Below are positions 25,471-35,964 of a DNA stretch of 64,000 bases, one piece after another. Where the stretch lies: the NCBI GenBank assembly GCA_031282245.1, contig JAITEB010000017.1:186001-250000 (forward strand). Reading direction: 5' to 3'. Under the pieces are notes generated by a model. That model searched no databases and was not told where the DNA came from. It saw only the letters and a list, made by a program, of their open reading frames with translations. Each line of letters begins with the position of its first letter. The stretch's first letter is position 1. Origin of the DNA: Oscillospiraceae bacterium (GTDB lineage: Bacteria; Bacillota; Clostridia; Oscillospirales; Ruminococcaceae). A program made the translations under genes and the position numbers.

Positions 25471-27846
25471 ATGGATTTATCTGTAAAATGGCTGAAAGAC
25501 TTTGTTGATATAGAAATAGAGCCGAAGAAATTCGCCGCCGATCTCACCATGTCCGGCTCAAAAGTCGAGAGCTGGGAAAAAGAGGGCGGCGAAATTTCAA
25601 ACGTCGTGACAGGCCGCGTTGAGGAAATTTCCCATCACCCCGATTCCGACCACCTTTTGGTATGCAAAGTGAATATCGGCAAACCGGAGCCGCTGCAAAT
25701 CGTGACCGGCGCGGCAAACTTGAAAACCGGCGATATTGTCCCGGTCGCCCTGGACAACTCAAGTCTGCCGGGCGGCAGGAAAATAAAAAAAGGCAAACTG
25801 CGCGGCGTTTTGTCCGAGGGAATGCTCTGCTCTCTGACGGAACTTGGCCTGAGCAATCATGATTTCCCCTATGCGGCCGAAGACGGGATTTTTGTTATAG
25901 AAGAACCGTGCGAGCCTGGGCAGGACGTTTGTTCGGCAATCGGTTTGGACGATGTAAAAGTTGAGTTTGAGATCACGCCCAACCGCCCGGACTGCCTTTC
26001 CATAATCGGACTTGCCCGCGAAACCGCCGCGACCTATGGGCTGCCGCTGAAAAAGCTCGAACCTGCCGTCAGGGGCGGGGCGGGAAATATCAGCGACTTA
26101 CTCTCCGTCGAAGTTTCCAGCCCCGAACTGTGCCCGCGCTATGTCGCCCGAATTGTCAGAAACGTGAAAATCGCGCCGTCGCCCCGCTGGATGCGCGAAC
26201 GCCTTCGCGCCTGCGGCGTCCGGCCTATAAACAATCTGGTGGATATAACCAACTATGTGATGCTGGAATATGGCCAGCCAATGCACGCCTTTGACTTGCG
26301 CTGTGTCGGCGGCGCGCGTATCAACGTGAGAACCGCCCGCCCAGGCGAGAAAATCATGACGCTGGACGGCGTTGAGCGCAGTCTAAGCGAGAATATGCTT
26401 GTCATTGCGGACGCGGAAAAGCCCGTGGCCGTCGCGGGGATTATGGGCGGAGAGTATTCCGGGATAATGGATGACACCAGCGCGGTTGTGTTTGAATCCG
26501 CCTGCTTCAGCGGCGCGGGAGTTCGCGTCACAGCTAAAAAGCTTGGCATGAGGACAGAATCGTCTTCGCGCTTTGAGAAAGGGCTTGACCCGCAGAACTG
26601 CCTTCCCGCCGTGAACAGAGCCTGCGAACTGGCGGAGCTTCTTGGCGCGGGGGAGGTCGCCGACGGCGCTATTGACGTGGATAATTCTGACAAAACTCCG
26701 CTTGTGCTGGACTTGAACATCGGCTGGATTAATAAATTCATCGGGATTGAAGCTTCTGCGGACGAAATGCGCAGAATTCTCACAAGCCTTGATTTTATTT
26801 GTGAGGGCAATAAAATAACAGTCCCGTCTTTCCGGTCCGATGTGCGCCACAAGGCCGATCTGTCCGAGGAGATAGCGCGTTTTTACGGCTATGACAAAAT
26901 CCCGGTGACGCAGGTTCGCGGCGCGGCCGATGGCCGGCTTACGCCCAGGCAGAGCTTTGACAGAAAAGTGAGCGAAGTTCTTGTCGCGTTGGGAGCGGAC
27001 GAGATAATGACTTATTCTTTTATCAGCCCCAAGTATTACGACAAGATCTTGCTTCCCGCCGATTCCCCGTTGAGAAAGTCCGTCGTTATTGCGAACCCGC
27101 TCGGCGAAGATACTTCCGTCATGCGGAAGACGGCTGTGCCGTCAATGCTGGAGACGCTCTCCCGGAACTACAACAACCGTAACGCTTCCGCATTGCTTTT
27201 CGAGCTTGCGAAAGAATATATTCCTGTGGAAGGCCGGCAGCTCCCGGACGAACCGCTTAAATGCGTTGTCGGGCTTTATGGCGCCGGGGCGGACTTCTTT
27301 GCAATAAAGGGCATTGTCCAGGCCCTTCTTGGGGAGATTCGCCTGCAAGATTACTTGATAGAGGCCGAAACAGGCATTTCTTATTTGCACCCCGGAAGGG
27401 CCGCCGCGCTTAAAATAAAAGGCGAATCCGCCGGACATATCGGGGAGGTTCATCCCTCCGCGCTGAAAAATTACGGGATAGACGTGAAGGCTTATATTGC
27501 TTATCTGGATATGTCGGCGCTGTTTGAGAATATCAGCCCGGAGATAAACTATGCGCCAATGCCGCGCTTTCCCGCAGTCAGCCGGGATTTGGCGATTATC
27601 TGCGGCGAGGAGACAAGCGCCGCTGAAATAGAAGCCGTCATAAAAAAGGCTTTCGGGGCTGTTCTGGAGAAGCTGAGCCTGTTCGACCTTTACAGGGGCG
27701 CACAGATCGGCAAAGGCAAAAAGAGCATGGCCTACAACCTGACGCTGCGCTCAAAAGAAAGGACGCTCAGCGATTCTGATATTGAGCCGAAACTGCGGAA
27801 AGCGCTGAAAGGGCTTGAAGAGATCGGCGCGGGACTTAGGGGATAA
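25471..27846 (+). CDS. pheT: Phenylalanine--tRNA ligase beta subunit
   Basis: A 791-residue structural and editing subunit. Domains in order: EMAP-like tRNA-binding OB fold (about 40-150, [20 protein letters not shown]), B3/B4 editing domain (about 210-390), B5 DNA-binding-like domain (about 400-475), a class II-like core without catalysis, and the C-terminal anticodon-binding FDX-ACB domain (about 695-790, [16 protein letters not shown]). GAGAGGAG precedes the ATG. It is co-transcribed with pheS under the T-box. Confidence 0.98.
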   Translation: MDLSVKWLKDFVDIEIEPKKFAADLTMSGSKVESWEKEGGEISNVVTGRVEEISHHPDSDHLLVCKVNIGKPEPLQIVTGAANLKTGDIVPVALDNSSLPGGRKIKKGKLRGVLSEGMLCSLTELGLSNHDFPYAAEDGIFVIEEPCEPGQDVCSAIGLDDVKVEFEITPNRPDCLSIIGLARETAATYGLPLKKLEPAVRGGAGNISDLLSVEVSSPELCPRYVARIVRNVKIAPSPRWMRERLRACGVRPINNLVDITNYVMLEYGQPMHAFDLRCVGGARINVRTARPGEKIMTLDGVERSLSENMLVIADAEKPVAVAGIMGGEYSGIMDDTSAVVFESACFSGAGVRVTAKKLGMRTESSSRFEKGLDPQNCLPAVNRACELAELLGAGEVADGAIDVDNSDKTPLVLDLNIGWINKFIGIEASADEMRRILTSLDFICEGNKITVPSFRSDVRHKADLSEEIARFYGYDKIPVTQVRGAADGRLTPRQSFDRKVSEVLVALGADEIMTYSFISPKYYDKILLPADSPLRKSVVIANPLGEDTSVMRKTAVPSMLETLSRNYNNRNASALLFELAKEYIPVEGRQLPDEPLKCVVGLYGAGADFFAIKGIVQALLGEIRLQDYLIEAETGISYLHPGRAAALKIKGESAGHIGEVHPSALKNYGIDVKAYIAYLDMSALFENISPEINYAPMPRFPAVSRDLAIICGEETSAAEIEAVIKKAFGAVLEKLSLFDLYRGAQIGKGKKSMAYNLTLRSKERTLSDSDIEPKLRKALKGLEEIGAGLRG

Positions 27847-27862
27847 ACAGGTATTTGATTAA

Positions 27863-27885
27863 AGGGGCGGCAGCCCGCCGCCCCT
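27863..27885. repeat. GC-rich intergenic palindrome, copy C
   Basis: AGGGGCGGC-AGCCC-GCCGCCCCT, a perfect 9-bp stem located 16 bp after the pheT stop. The same core is found at 15841-15867. It may help to end the pheST transcript, but no T-tract follows. Confidence 0.6.
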
Positions 27886-27929
27886 GACGCATGTGAAAAA
27901 CTCAAAATTTTATTCGGCCAATATTCTTA

Positions 27930-27959
27930 TTCAATCAACGCGCGTTTTTTTCATATAAT
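27930..27959 (+). promoter_or_regulatory. Promoter of dapF
   Basis: TTCAAT (27930-27935), 18 bp, TATAAT (27954-27959), 31 bp before the start codon. Confidence 0.45.
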
Positions 27960-27990
27960 ATATTATCCTGGAAAGATGGGGTGATATATT

Positions 27991-28851
27991 ATGTTACTGC
28001 ACTTTACAAAAATGCATGGAACATGCAATGATTATATATGCCTGAACTGCACAAACTTCGAGCTGCGCAGTCCCGGCAAAATCGCCGCAAGGCTTAGCCG
28101 CCGCCATACCGGAATCGGTGCGGACGGCCTGATTCAAATCTGCCAAAGCGACTGCGCGGACTTCAAAATGAAAATGTATAACGCCGACGGTTCCGAAGGG
28201 AAAATGTGCGGGAACGGTCTTCGCTGTGTGGGCAAGTTTATATATGACAAAAGGCTTTCAAGCAAGCGGACGCTGACCATTGAGACCCGCGCGGGAATCA
28301 AAAGGCTTTCGCTGCAACTGGAAAATAACAGCGTCAGGAGCGTGACTGTTGAGATGGGCAAAGCCGACTTTACTGCGGCAAGCCTCCCGGTCAATTACAA
28401 AAATCTGGAAAAAATAATTGACGAAAGCTTTTATCTTGGCGGGAAAGAGTATTTTATAAACTGTCTTTCTGTGGGAAATCCGCACTGTGTTATTTTCAGC
28501 GGCAGAAGCGCCCTTGGCAGTATAGAAACGCTTGATTTGGGAAAGCTTGGGCCGCTTTTTGAGAATAACGAAATTTTCCCTGAAAGGGTCAACACGGAAT
28601 TTGCAGAAGTCCCGCGGCGAAATGTCCTTAAAATGCGCGTCTGGGAGCGCGGTTCCGGGGAGACGATGGCCTGCGGAACCGGCGCCTGCGCCTGCGCCGC
28701 CGCCGCCGTTGAGAACGGGCTTTGCGGCATGGAAGAAAAAATCACAGTTATTTTACCCGGGGGCAATCTCACTGTAATCTATGCTTCCGATGGCTCTATC
28801 CTGATGGAAGGCGAAACCGAGACGGTTTTCGAGGGCGGCGTGGAGATCTGA
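27991..28851 (+). CDS. dapF: Diaminopimelate epimerase
   Basis: Converts LL- to meso-diaminopimelate for lysine and peptidoglycan. At 286 residues it has both catalytic cysteines: GKMCGNGLRCVGKF near residue 75 and MACGTGACACAAAAV near residue 226. The N-terminal motif usually written HGxGNDY reads HGTCNDY here, a Gly to Cys change beside the substrate loop. Other motifs are RHTGIGADG and SVGNPHCV. The gene has its own promoter. Confidence 0.95.
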   Translation: MLLHFTKMHGTCNDYICLNCTNFELRSPGKIAARLSRRHTGIGADGLIQICQSDCADFKMKMYNADGSEGKMCGNGLRCVGKFIYDKRLSSKRTLTIETRAGIKRLSLQLENNSVRSVTVEMGKADFTAASLPVNYKNLEKIIDESFYLGGKEYFINCLSVGNPHCVIFSGRSALGSIETLDLGKLGPLFENNEIFPERVNTEFAEVPRRNVLKMRVWERGSGETMACGTGACACAAAAVENGLCGMEEKITVILPGGNLTVIYASDGSILMEGETETVFEGGVEI

Positions 28852-28894
28852 AAACACACAAAAGCGGCGGCGCTTGCCAGCGCTTTGAATTTTA

Positions 28895-28923
28895 TTGACA
28901 ACAAAGACTAAGTTTGTTAAACT
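28895..28923 (+). promoter_or_regulatory. Promoter of the toxin-antitoxin locus
   Basis: A perfect TTGACA (28895-28900), 17 bp, TAAACT (28918-28923). Confidence 0.6.
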
Positions 28924-28929
28924 AAGTCT
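28905..28929. promoter_or_regulatory. Operator-like inverted repeat over the antitoxin promoter
   Basis: AGACTAAGTTT-gtt-AAACTAAGTCT has 11-bp arms with one central mismatch. It covers the spacer and -10 element of the promoter, where Phd/YefM/VapB antitoxins normally bind to repress their own operon. Confidence 0.6.
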
Positions 28930-28951
28930 ATAATCAATTTGGAGGTTCGCC

Positions 28952-29200
28952 ATGAAACAAATAAGACAAGTAAATATTCACGAAGCCAAAACCCATCTAT
29001 CCGCGCTTGTTGAACAAGCCGCCGCAGGCGAGCCGTTTATCATTGCCAAGGCTGGGCGGCCTCTAGTGGTGGTCAATCCGTATTCGCTGCCGGAACCGCG
29101 CCCGCGCGCAGGGTTTTTGAATGACCGCATTTCTATCCCGGCTGATTTCGACCGCATGGGCGAGGATGAAATTGCAAATTTATTTGGCAGCGCGTTATGA
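28952..29200 (+). CDS. Type II antitoxin, Phd/YefM superfamily (VapB partner)
   Basis: An 82-residue antitoxin. The N-terminal Phd fold (VNIHEAKTHLSALVEQAAAG, then EPFIIAKAGRPLVVV) binds DNA; the C-terminal tail ending ADFDRMGEDEIANLFG is the usual toxin-neutralising part. It has GGAGG upstream and its own promoter with an overlapping inverted repeat. The stop codon overlaps the ATG of the toxin gene (ATGA), as in functional operons. The partner toxin is broken. Confidence 0.88.
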   Translation: MKQIRQVNIHEAKTHLSALVEQAAAGEPFIIAKAGRPLVVVNPYSLPEPRPRAGFLNDRISIPADFDRMGEDEIANLFGSAL

Positions 29201-29461
29201 GACTGCTATTAGACACGCATGTTATTTTGTGGGCGGCTGCCGGCCAACTCCCTGCGACCGCGGCGCGGTCTTATCGCAGCGGGGTATGAAGAACTATCAG
29301 TTACGACGAAACACGTTCTGTCCGTCGCGTCTCTGCCAGCTATTCACAAAGACCCATTTGACCGCATATTACTTGCGCAGGCAGCATCTGAAGGTATTCC
29401 ATTTTTGACGGCGGATACTATACTTTTGCGCTATCCGGGTTCGATAATTTTTGTTGGATAA
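29197..29461 (+). pseudogene. VapC-type PIN toxin, internally deleted and frameshifted
   Basis: The first codons give MRLLLDTHVILWAAAGQLPA, the classic N-terminus of PIN-domain toxins with the first catalytic Asp, but the frame ends after 30 codons at 29287-29289. From about 29265, in another frame, the sequence continues as the family C-terminus: GLIAAGYEELSVTTKHVLSV, then HKDPFDRILLAQA and FLTADTILLRYPG. Normal members are about 125-135 residues, so roughly 45 central residues are missing, including the W-E helix with a catalytic Glu, and the join is out of frame. Toxin activity is very unlikely. Confidence 0.88.
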
Positions 29462-29481
29462 ATGCTTTTTCGGCCAAAAAA

Positions 29482-29515
29482 GAGGGGCGGCGTAAAACCG
29501 CTCCCCCTTTTTTTT
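29482..29515. terminator. Bidirectional terminator between the TA remnant and gyrA
   Basis: GAGGGGCGG-cgtaaaa-CCGCTCCCCC followed by T8 on plus; on the minus strand the same stem is followed by TTTTTT. It serves both convergent transcripts. Its left arm resembles the dispersed GGGGCGGC palindromes. Confidence 0.85.
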
Positions 29516-29519
29516 AATT

Positions 29520-32057
29520 TCATTCTTCGGATTCCTCAAGCTCTCCCGTTTCTTTAGGGGCTTCTTCCTCCCCGTCCGTCTCTTCGGGAGCTTCTTCCTC
29601 CCCTCCGGAATCGTCTTTGGGCGCTCTGGCGAAAGTCACAACCGAATTTCCCTCGTCAAGGCGCATCGTCTTGACACCGCCGGAATATCTTGAGTGCACC
29701 GGAATATCTTCAACGGCGATTCGGATGATAATGCCGCTGTTACTGATTAAGATAACTTCGTCGTCGTCCGCAACGCTTTTTACGCCGCAGACATAACCCC
29801 TGCTAATCTTATAGTTTATGATTCCTTTGCCGCCCCTGCTTTGCAGGCGGTATTCCGAAAGCTCCGTCCGCCGGCCCTGGCCGCTTTCGGTGATGGTAAG
29901 AATCTTGGAATTCTCTCGGATTTTCGCAATGCCGATTACATAATCCTCTCCGCTCAGGCTGATCGCCTTTATGCCGTGGCTGAAGCGCCCGGAAGCGCGG
30001 ATTTCGTCTTCGCGGAAACGGATGGCCATGCCGTTGCGGGTCGCGACAATCAGCTCGTCGCCGCCGCTGGTCATGCGCACAAAGGCAAGACTGTCGCCCT
30101 CGTTGAGCAGAATCGCAATAACGCCGTTGTTTTTCACATTCCTGAATTCGGACAGATGCGTGCGCTTTATAAGCCCTTTTTCTGTGACAAGCGTTACAAA
30201 GCGGGATTCGTCGAAGTCGGAGACGCAAATCATGGCCTCGACTTTTTCGCCCTCGTCCAAAGAAAGAATGTTCGCTATATTCATGCCGCGCGCCGCCCGG
30301 GAACTGTCGGGGATCTCGTAGCATTTGATTCTGTACATTCGGCCCCTGTTGGTGAAAAATAAAATATAATCGTGACTGGAACTGACAAAAAGTTCCTGAA
30401 CAAAATCCTCGTCGCGGCGGGTCATGCCGGAAACCCCACGGCCGCCGCGCCTTTGCGTGTGGTAAACGTCGGCGGGCTGGCGCTTGACATAGCCGTAATG
30501 CGTATATGTGACAACGCAGTCCTCAACCGGAATCAGAGCTTCTATATCGACCTCGCCGCTCATGGACTGGAGTTCGGTTTTGCGTTCGTCGCCGAACTTT
30601 TTCTTGATTTCCAGAAGTTCTGCCCTGACTATCTCAAGAATTTTGTCCTCGTTGCCGAGAATGCTTTCATATTCGGCGATTTTTCCGCCAAGTTCTTCAA
30701 GTTCGCCTTCGATTTTACGGCGCTCAAGGCCGGAAAGCTGGCCCAGACGCATTGCGACTATTGCGGAAGCCTGCAAATCGTCGAATTCAAAGCGTTCCGT
30801 CAGCCTTTCTTTGCTCTCCGGGATATTTTTTGACGAACGGATTATATTTATAACCTCGTCGATAAAGTCGCTCGCAATTTTCAGCGCCTCGACAATATGG
30901 GCGCGTTCCATGGCTTTTTTGAGCAGGTGGCGCGTGCGGCGCGTGACAATCTCCTTCTGGAAATCCAGATAATTTTTAAGAATTTCAATAAGCGTCATAA
31001 CGCGCGGGTGGAGTCCGTCTTTCAGTGCAAGCATAATCACGCCCACGCTGACCTGCATTTGCGTAAGCTGGTAAAGCTGGTTTAAAATAACCTGGGCGTT
31101 TGCGTCTTTTTTAAGCTCTATGACGACGCGCATTCCAATGCGGCTGGAGCTTTCGTCGCGGACGGCGGAAATGCCCTCTATACGCTTGTTGTTGACAAGC
31201 TCGCCGATATTCTCCTGCAAACGCGCCTTGTTGACCATATAGGGGATTTCTTTCACGACAATGCGTCTTCTGCCGTTTTTGGCTTCTTCTGTTTCGGCGC
31301 GGGAGCGCAGCGTTATTTTGCCGCGCCCGGTGGCATAGGCGGACTTTATGCCGCTTTTGCCCATAATAATCCCGCCTGTGGGGAAATCCGGGCCTTTGAC
31401 ATACTCCATAAGTTCCTGCAAATCCGCGTCCGGCTTATCTATCAGGCGGCAGACCGCGTCTATCACTTCGTTCATGTTGTGCGGCGGTATGTTCGTCGCC
31501 ATGCCCACGGCGATGCCCGTCGAGCCGTTGACAAGCAGGTTAGGGAAACGCACGGGCAGCACAACCGGTTCAAGCAAACGGTCGTCGTAGTTGGGCTGCA
31601 TGTCCACCGTATCGGTATCTATATCGCCCACCGTGAGAAGACTGAGCCTGCTCATCCGCGCCTCGGTGTACCTGTAGGCGGCGGGAGGGTCGCCGTCCAC
31701 CGAACCGAAATTCCCATGGCCGTCGACAAGCGTATACCGCAGCGAAAAATCCTGAGCCATCCTGACCAGCGCGTCATAGACGGAAGCGTCGCCGTGCGGA
31801 TGGTAGGAACCCAGCACGTTCCCCACTATATCCGCGCACTTTCTGTAGGCTTTGTCAGGGGTCAGGCTCATCTCGTGCATTTTATATATTATGCGCCTGT
31901 GCACGGGCTTAAGGCCGTCGCGCACGTCCGGGAGGGCGCGCTGGACTATGACCGACATGGAGTATTCAAGAAAGCTTTCCCGCATTTGCTGTTCTATATC
32001 GACGTTAACTATTTTTGTGCCGTCAAGATTGAACGTTGTTTCTTCGTTCTGGCTCAT
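29520..32057 (-). CDS. gyrA: DNA gyrase subunit A
   Basis: Breakage-reunion subunit of gyrase, 845 residues. The catalytic Tyr lies in [11 protein letters not shown]; the C-terminal beta-pinwheel has the GyrA box [10 protein letters not shown], which separates it from ParC. The quinolone-determining loop reads [11 protein letters not shown], so the position of E. coli Ser83 is Ala, followed by Ser, as in Mycobacterium tuberculosis and many Clostridia. The C-terminus is an acidic tail with a near-repeat [20 protein letters not shown]. It lies in the remB-gyrB-gyrA region but is separated from gyrB by three small genes. Confidence 0.98.
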   Translation of the reverse strand: MSQNEETTFNLDGTKIVNVDIEQQMRESFLEYSMSVIVQRALPDVRDGLKPVHRRIIYKMHEMSLTPDKAYRKCADIVGNVLGSYHPHGDASVYDALVRMAQDFSLRYTLVDGHGNFGSVDGDPPAAYRYTEARMSRLSLLTVGDIDTDTVDMQPNYDDRLLEPVVLPVRFPNLLVNGSTGIAVGMATNIPPHNMNEVIDAVCRLIDKPDADLQELMEYVKGPDFPTGGIIMGKSGIKSAYATGRGKITLRSRAETEEAKNGRRRIVVKEIPYMVNKARLQENIGELVNNKRIEGISAVRDESSSRIGMRVVIELKKDANAQVILNQLYQLTQMQVSVGVIMLALKDGLHPRVMTLIEILKNYLDFQKEIVTRRTRHLLKKAMERAHIVEALKIASDFIDEVINIIRSSKNIPESKERLTERFEFDDLQASAIVAMRLGQLSGLERRKIEGELEELGGKIAEYESILGNEDKILEIVRAELLEIKKKFGDERKTELQSMSGEVDIEALIPVEDCVVTYTHYGYVKRQPADVYHTQRRGGRGVSGMTRRDEDFVQELFVSSSHDYILFFTNRGRMYRIKCYEIPDSSRAARGMNIANILSLDEGEKVEAMICVSDFDESRFVTLVTEKGLIKRTHLSEFRNVKNNGVIAILLNEGDSLAFVRMTSGGDELIVATRNGMAIRFREDEIRASGRFSHGIKAISLSGEDYVIGIAKIRENSKILTITESGQGRRTELSEYRLQSRGGKGIINYKISRGYVCGVKSVADDDEVILISNSGIIIRIAVEDIPVHSRYSGGVKTMRLDEGNSVVTFARAPKDDSGGEEEAPEETDGEEEAPKETGELEESEE

Positions 32058-32113
32058 TGCAACTTACCTTTCGTGTTGTGAATTAGTGCGGATCTGTATT
32101 TGAAAACTTTTAT

Positions 32114-32422
32114 TTATTTCTCCAAAGCTTTTTTACGGAAGGCAACAAAGCCCGCCGCGGCCGAAACTGCCGTAACCGCGGAAATCGCCCACGCAACTAT
32201 AAGGGAAAGCGTAATGTTTTTGGCGGAAGAGTTTATATAAATCGCCGTTGGGCCGTCCGCGCCGCCGATAATGGCCGTCGATGCGGACTTCGGGGAAAAT
32301 TTTATTTCTGAATTTGAAACGGCAGAAAAAATGCTCACAAAAACCGCAAAAGAAGCCAAGAAGAACTGCAAAGCCGCAAAAACGGCTCCTGTCGCCGAAA
32401 TAAACTTTAGGAATTTTGACAT
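32114..32422 (-). CDS. Mini-protein with OadB sodium-site signature
   Basis: A 102-residue membrane protein with two hydrophobic helices (about 4-28 and 70-92). Between them lies STAIIGGADGPTAIYIN, which matches the Na+-binding signature of decarboxylase beta subunits; the full-length OadB in this window has IGIIGSADGPTSIYVAQ. The rest of OadB (about 385 residues) is absent, so it cannot pump on its own by the known mechanism. The ATG at 32422 has GAGGTG upstream; a longer open frame to 32473 is not used. It lies 35 bp after the YcxB-like gene and 56 bp before gyrA. Function unknown. Confidence 0.75.
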   Translation of the reverse strand: MSKFLKFISATGAVFAALQFFLASFAVFVSIFSAVSNSEIKFSPKSASTAIIGGADGPTAIYINSSAKNITLSLIVAWAISAVTAVSAAAGFVAFRKKALEK

Positions 32423-32456
32423 AATATCAACACCTCGTATAATAAGATTGGCAGGG

Positions 32457-33035
32457 TTATTTTTGATATACAACCTTTACGTCGTTTTCGTTCGCTTTAA
32501 ATATTACATAGCTTTTCAGCTCCGCGTCGTATCTTACTTTGAGCGCGCGGGACGGGATCATGATCCCCCGCTGCTCCCTGCGGACAAAAACTATATAGTG
32601 ATCATAGACATATATAATCCTGAAATCAACCCAGCGGAAAAGCTTGCGCATCCTGTCGCCGGACGTGATTTTCTCTTCAATTCCCATATCGGAAAAGCGC
32701 AGGGAAAAAGTCTTATCTTTCAGCGCGTTTTTGCGGTATTCGCGTGACGCCGTTTTTTTCAGCCGGCTTGGGAAAATAAGCGGGTAAAAAATAATTGAAT
32801 ACACGCCGAAAAGAATCAGCAGTATTTCAAGAACAAGAAAAATGCCCTGAAACTCGCTTGTTATAAAAAAAACGCTGAGAGTAATTCCCGCTGTCGCAAC
32901 CGAAGCCAGCCCCCAAGCGGTTTGCGCCCTGCTCTTTTTTCTGATTGTTTCTCCGTAAACTATAAGATTATAATAATAATAGTCCATCTCCGTAAGTTTA
33001 TATTCTATTTCATAGGATACTGGAACGGACTGCAA
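32457..33035 (-). CDS. YcxB-like membrane protein
   Basis: About 192 residues. Two adjacent membrane helices (about 42-62 and 66-88) are followed by a cytoplasmic YcxB-like C-terminal domain (about 100-190) with FSDMGIEEKIT, RWVDFRIIYVYDHYIVFV and MIPSRAL. Family function is unknown. The frame can start at a GTG (33047) that is fused to the GGAGG ribosome site, or at the TTG four codons later (33035), which has proper spacing; I chose the latter. It lies 40 bp after the orphan antitoxin gene. Confidence 0.75.
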   Translation of the reverse strand: MQSVPVSYEIEYKLTEMDYYYYNLIVYGETIRKKSRAQTAWGLASVATAGITLSVFFITSEFQGIFLVLEILLILFGVYSIIFYPLIFPSRLKKTASREYRKNALKDKTFSLRFSDMGIEEKITSGDRMRKLFRWVDFRIIYVYDHYIVFVRREQRGIMIPSRALKVRYDAELKSYVIFKANENDVKVVYQK

Positions 33036-33075
33036 AGCATTTGTCACCTCCGGTACGGGAATTAATTCTTATATA

Positions 33076-33360
33076 TTATTCATAGTGCCCTGAGCAGGAA
33101 ATTATCTTTATATTTTTTTCTTCATCCATGGTTTTAGTTACGAATTCGCCTTTTTCAAACTGAGCCAGTGAACGGTCAATCATTTCCAGATATTTGGCGT
33201 TTCTGGCGGCTTTCATCATGGCGTTAAAGTTTTCAAGGCTGAGGATGACTACGTTTTTTTCGCCTTTTCGGGTCACGATCAGGATTTCGCTTTCATCAGT
33301 AACCCTGTCGCAATATTTTTCCAGATTATTTTGGATGGTCGAATAGTTTACAGCCAGCAT
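33076..33360 (-). CDS. Orphan YefM-type antitoxin
   Basis: A 94-residue Phd/YefM-family antitoxin: MLAVNYSTIQNNLEKYCDRV, then EILIVTRKGEKNVVILSLENFNAM (quoted in part: VTRKGEKNVVILSLENFNAM) is diagnostic of YefM. YefM normally precedes yoeB, an mRNA interferase of about 85 residues. Downstream here is a YcxB-like membrane protein, and I find no YoeB/RelE sequence nearby. The ribosome site is GGAGG with good spacing. It may be a solitary regulator, an antitoxin against a distant toxin, or a remnant. Confidence 0.85.
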   Translation of the reverse strand: MLAVNYSTIQNNLEKYCDRVTDESEILIVTRKGEKNVVILSLENFNAMMKAARNAKYLEMIDRSLAQFEKGEFVTKTMDEEKNIKIISCSGHYE

Positions 33361-33451
33361 AAAACAACGCCTCCCTGCGCAAAATTCTGAATGTTAACTC
33401 GCATTATAATATGCAAATGTTATTTAAATTGCATTGCCTTGGCTTTTTTAT

Positions 33452-35455
<2,004 letters not shown>

Positions 35456-35707
35456 TTAAAAAGCCCCGCTTCGTTTTTGGAGCGTCGCTGTGGAAAGCTG
35501 GGAGATATACGCGCATTGCCTGCCGCCATTTGCGCAGACGCAAAAAGTCTTTGGCATTTCCCGTGTGACGTCGATAATATTCCCCGACTTTTGAAGCCTT
35601 TTCAGGAATTCTCTGCTGTCCTTCCCGATAGAGGCCGTCTCCAAATCAAAAATGCCGACGATATTTTCTTCCGGAATCACAATGCTTCCGCCCAGATGAA
35701 GATACAT
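35456..35707 (-). CDS. remB: RemB family regulator (DUF370)
   Basis: An 83-residue member of the DUF370 family. It begins MYLHLGGSIVIPEENIVGIF and continues as DLETASIGKDSREFLKRLQ. In Bacillus subtilis RemB (YaaB) sits between recF and gyrB and is linked to extracellular-matrix gene control. Here the gyrB side is conserved, but upstream there is a divergent penicillin-binding protein in place of recF, dnaN and dnaA. AGGGGAG precedes the ATG. Confidence 0.92.
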   Translation of the reverse strand: MYLHLGGSIVIPEENIVGIFDLETASIGKDSREFLKRLQKSGNIIDVTREMPKTFCVCANGGRQCAYISQLSTATLQKRSGAF

Positions 35708-35729
35708 ATTTTTCTCCCCTAATTATTAT

Positions 35730-35735
35730 ATTATA
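35730..35735 (-). promoter_or_regulatory. Extended -10 promoter of remB-gyrB
   Basis: The minus strand has TGC-TATAAT, an extended -10, about 25 bp before the remB ATG, with only a weak -35 (TTTATT at 35753-35758). Confidence 0.45.
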
Positions 35736-35862
35736 GCACAAAATAAGAATAAAATAAAGGAGAAAGGCGCTTTGGAGCGGAAAAAATAATGCACAAAAAA
35801 TTTATTTATATTCTGTTTTAATATAAGTCAAAAAGAGTTTTTATCAACAGCTAAATCAATAT

Positions 35863-35890
35863 TTGTTTTTTTCAAAAGCTGTGCTATAAT
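35863..35890 (+). promoter_or_regulatory. Promoter of the penicillin-binding protein gene
   Basis: TTGTTT (35863-35868), 16 bp, TGC-TATAAT (-10 at 35885-35890). It shares the string GTGCTATAATATAA with the divergent remB promoter. Confidence 0.5.
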
Positions 35891-35964
35891 ATAACACGAA
35901 ATTGATAAAACTAGCTTATAAGAATATAGTTGTTTTTGAATATCAGGAGGCGATTTTTAAAAAT

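Noticed and set aside
35708-35964. Possible replication origin beside remB-gyrB
   Set aside because: Only one near-match to a DnaA box (TTATCAACA) and no AT-rich repeat cluster; dnaA, dnaN and recF are not in the window.
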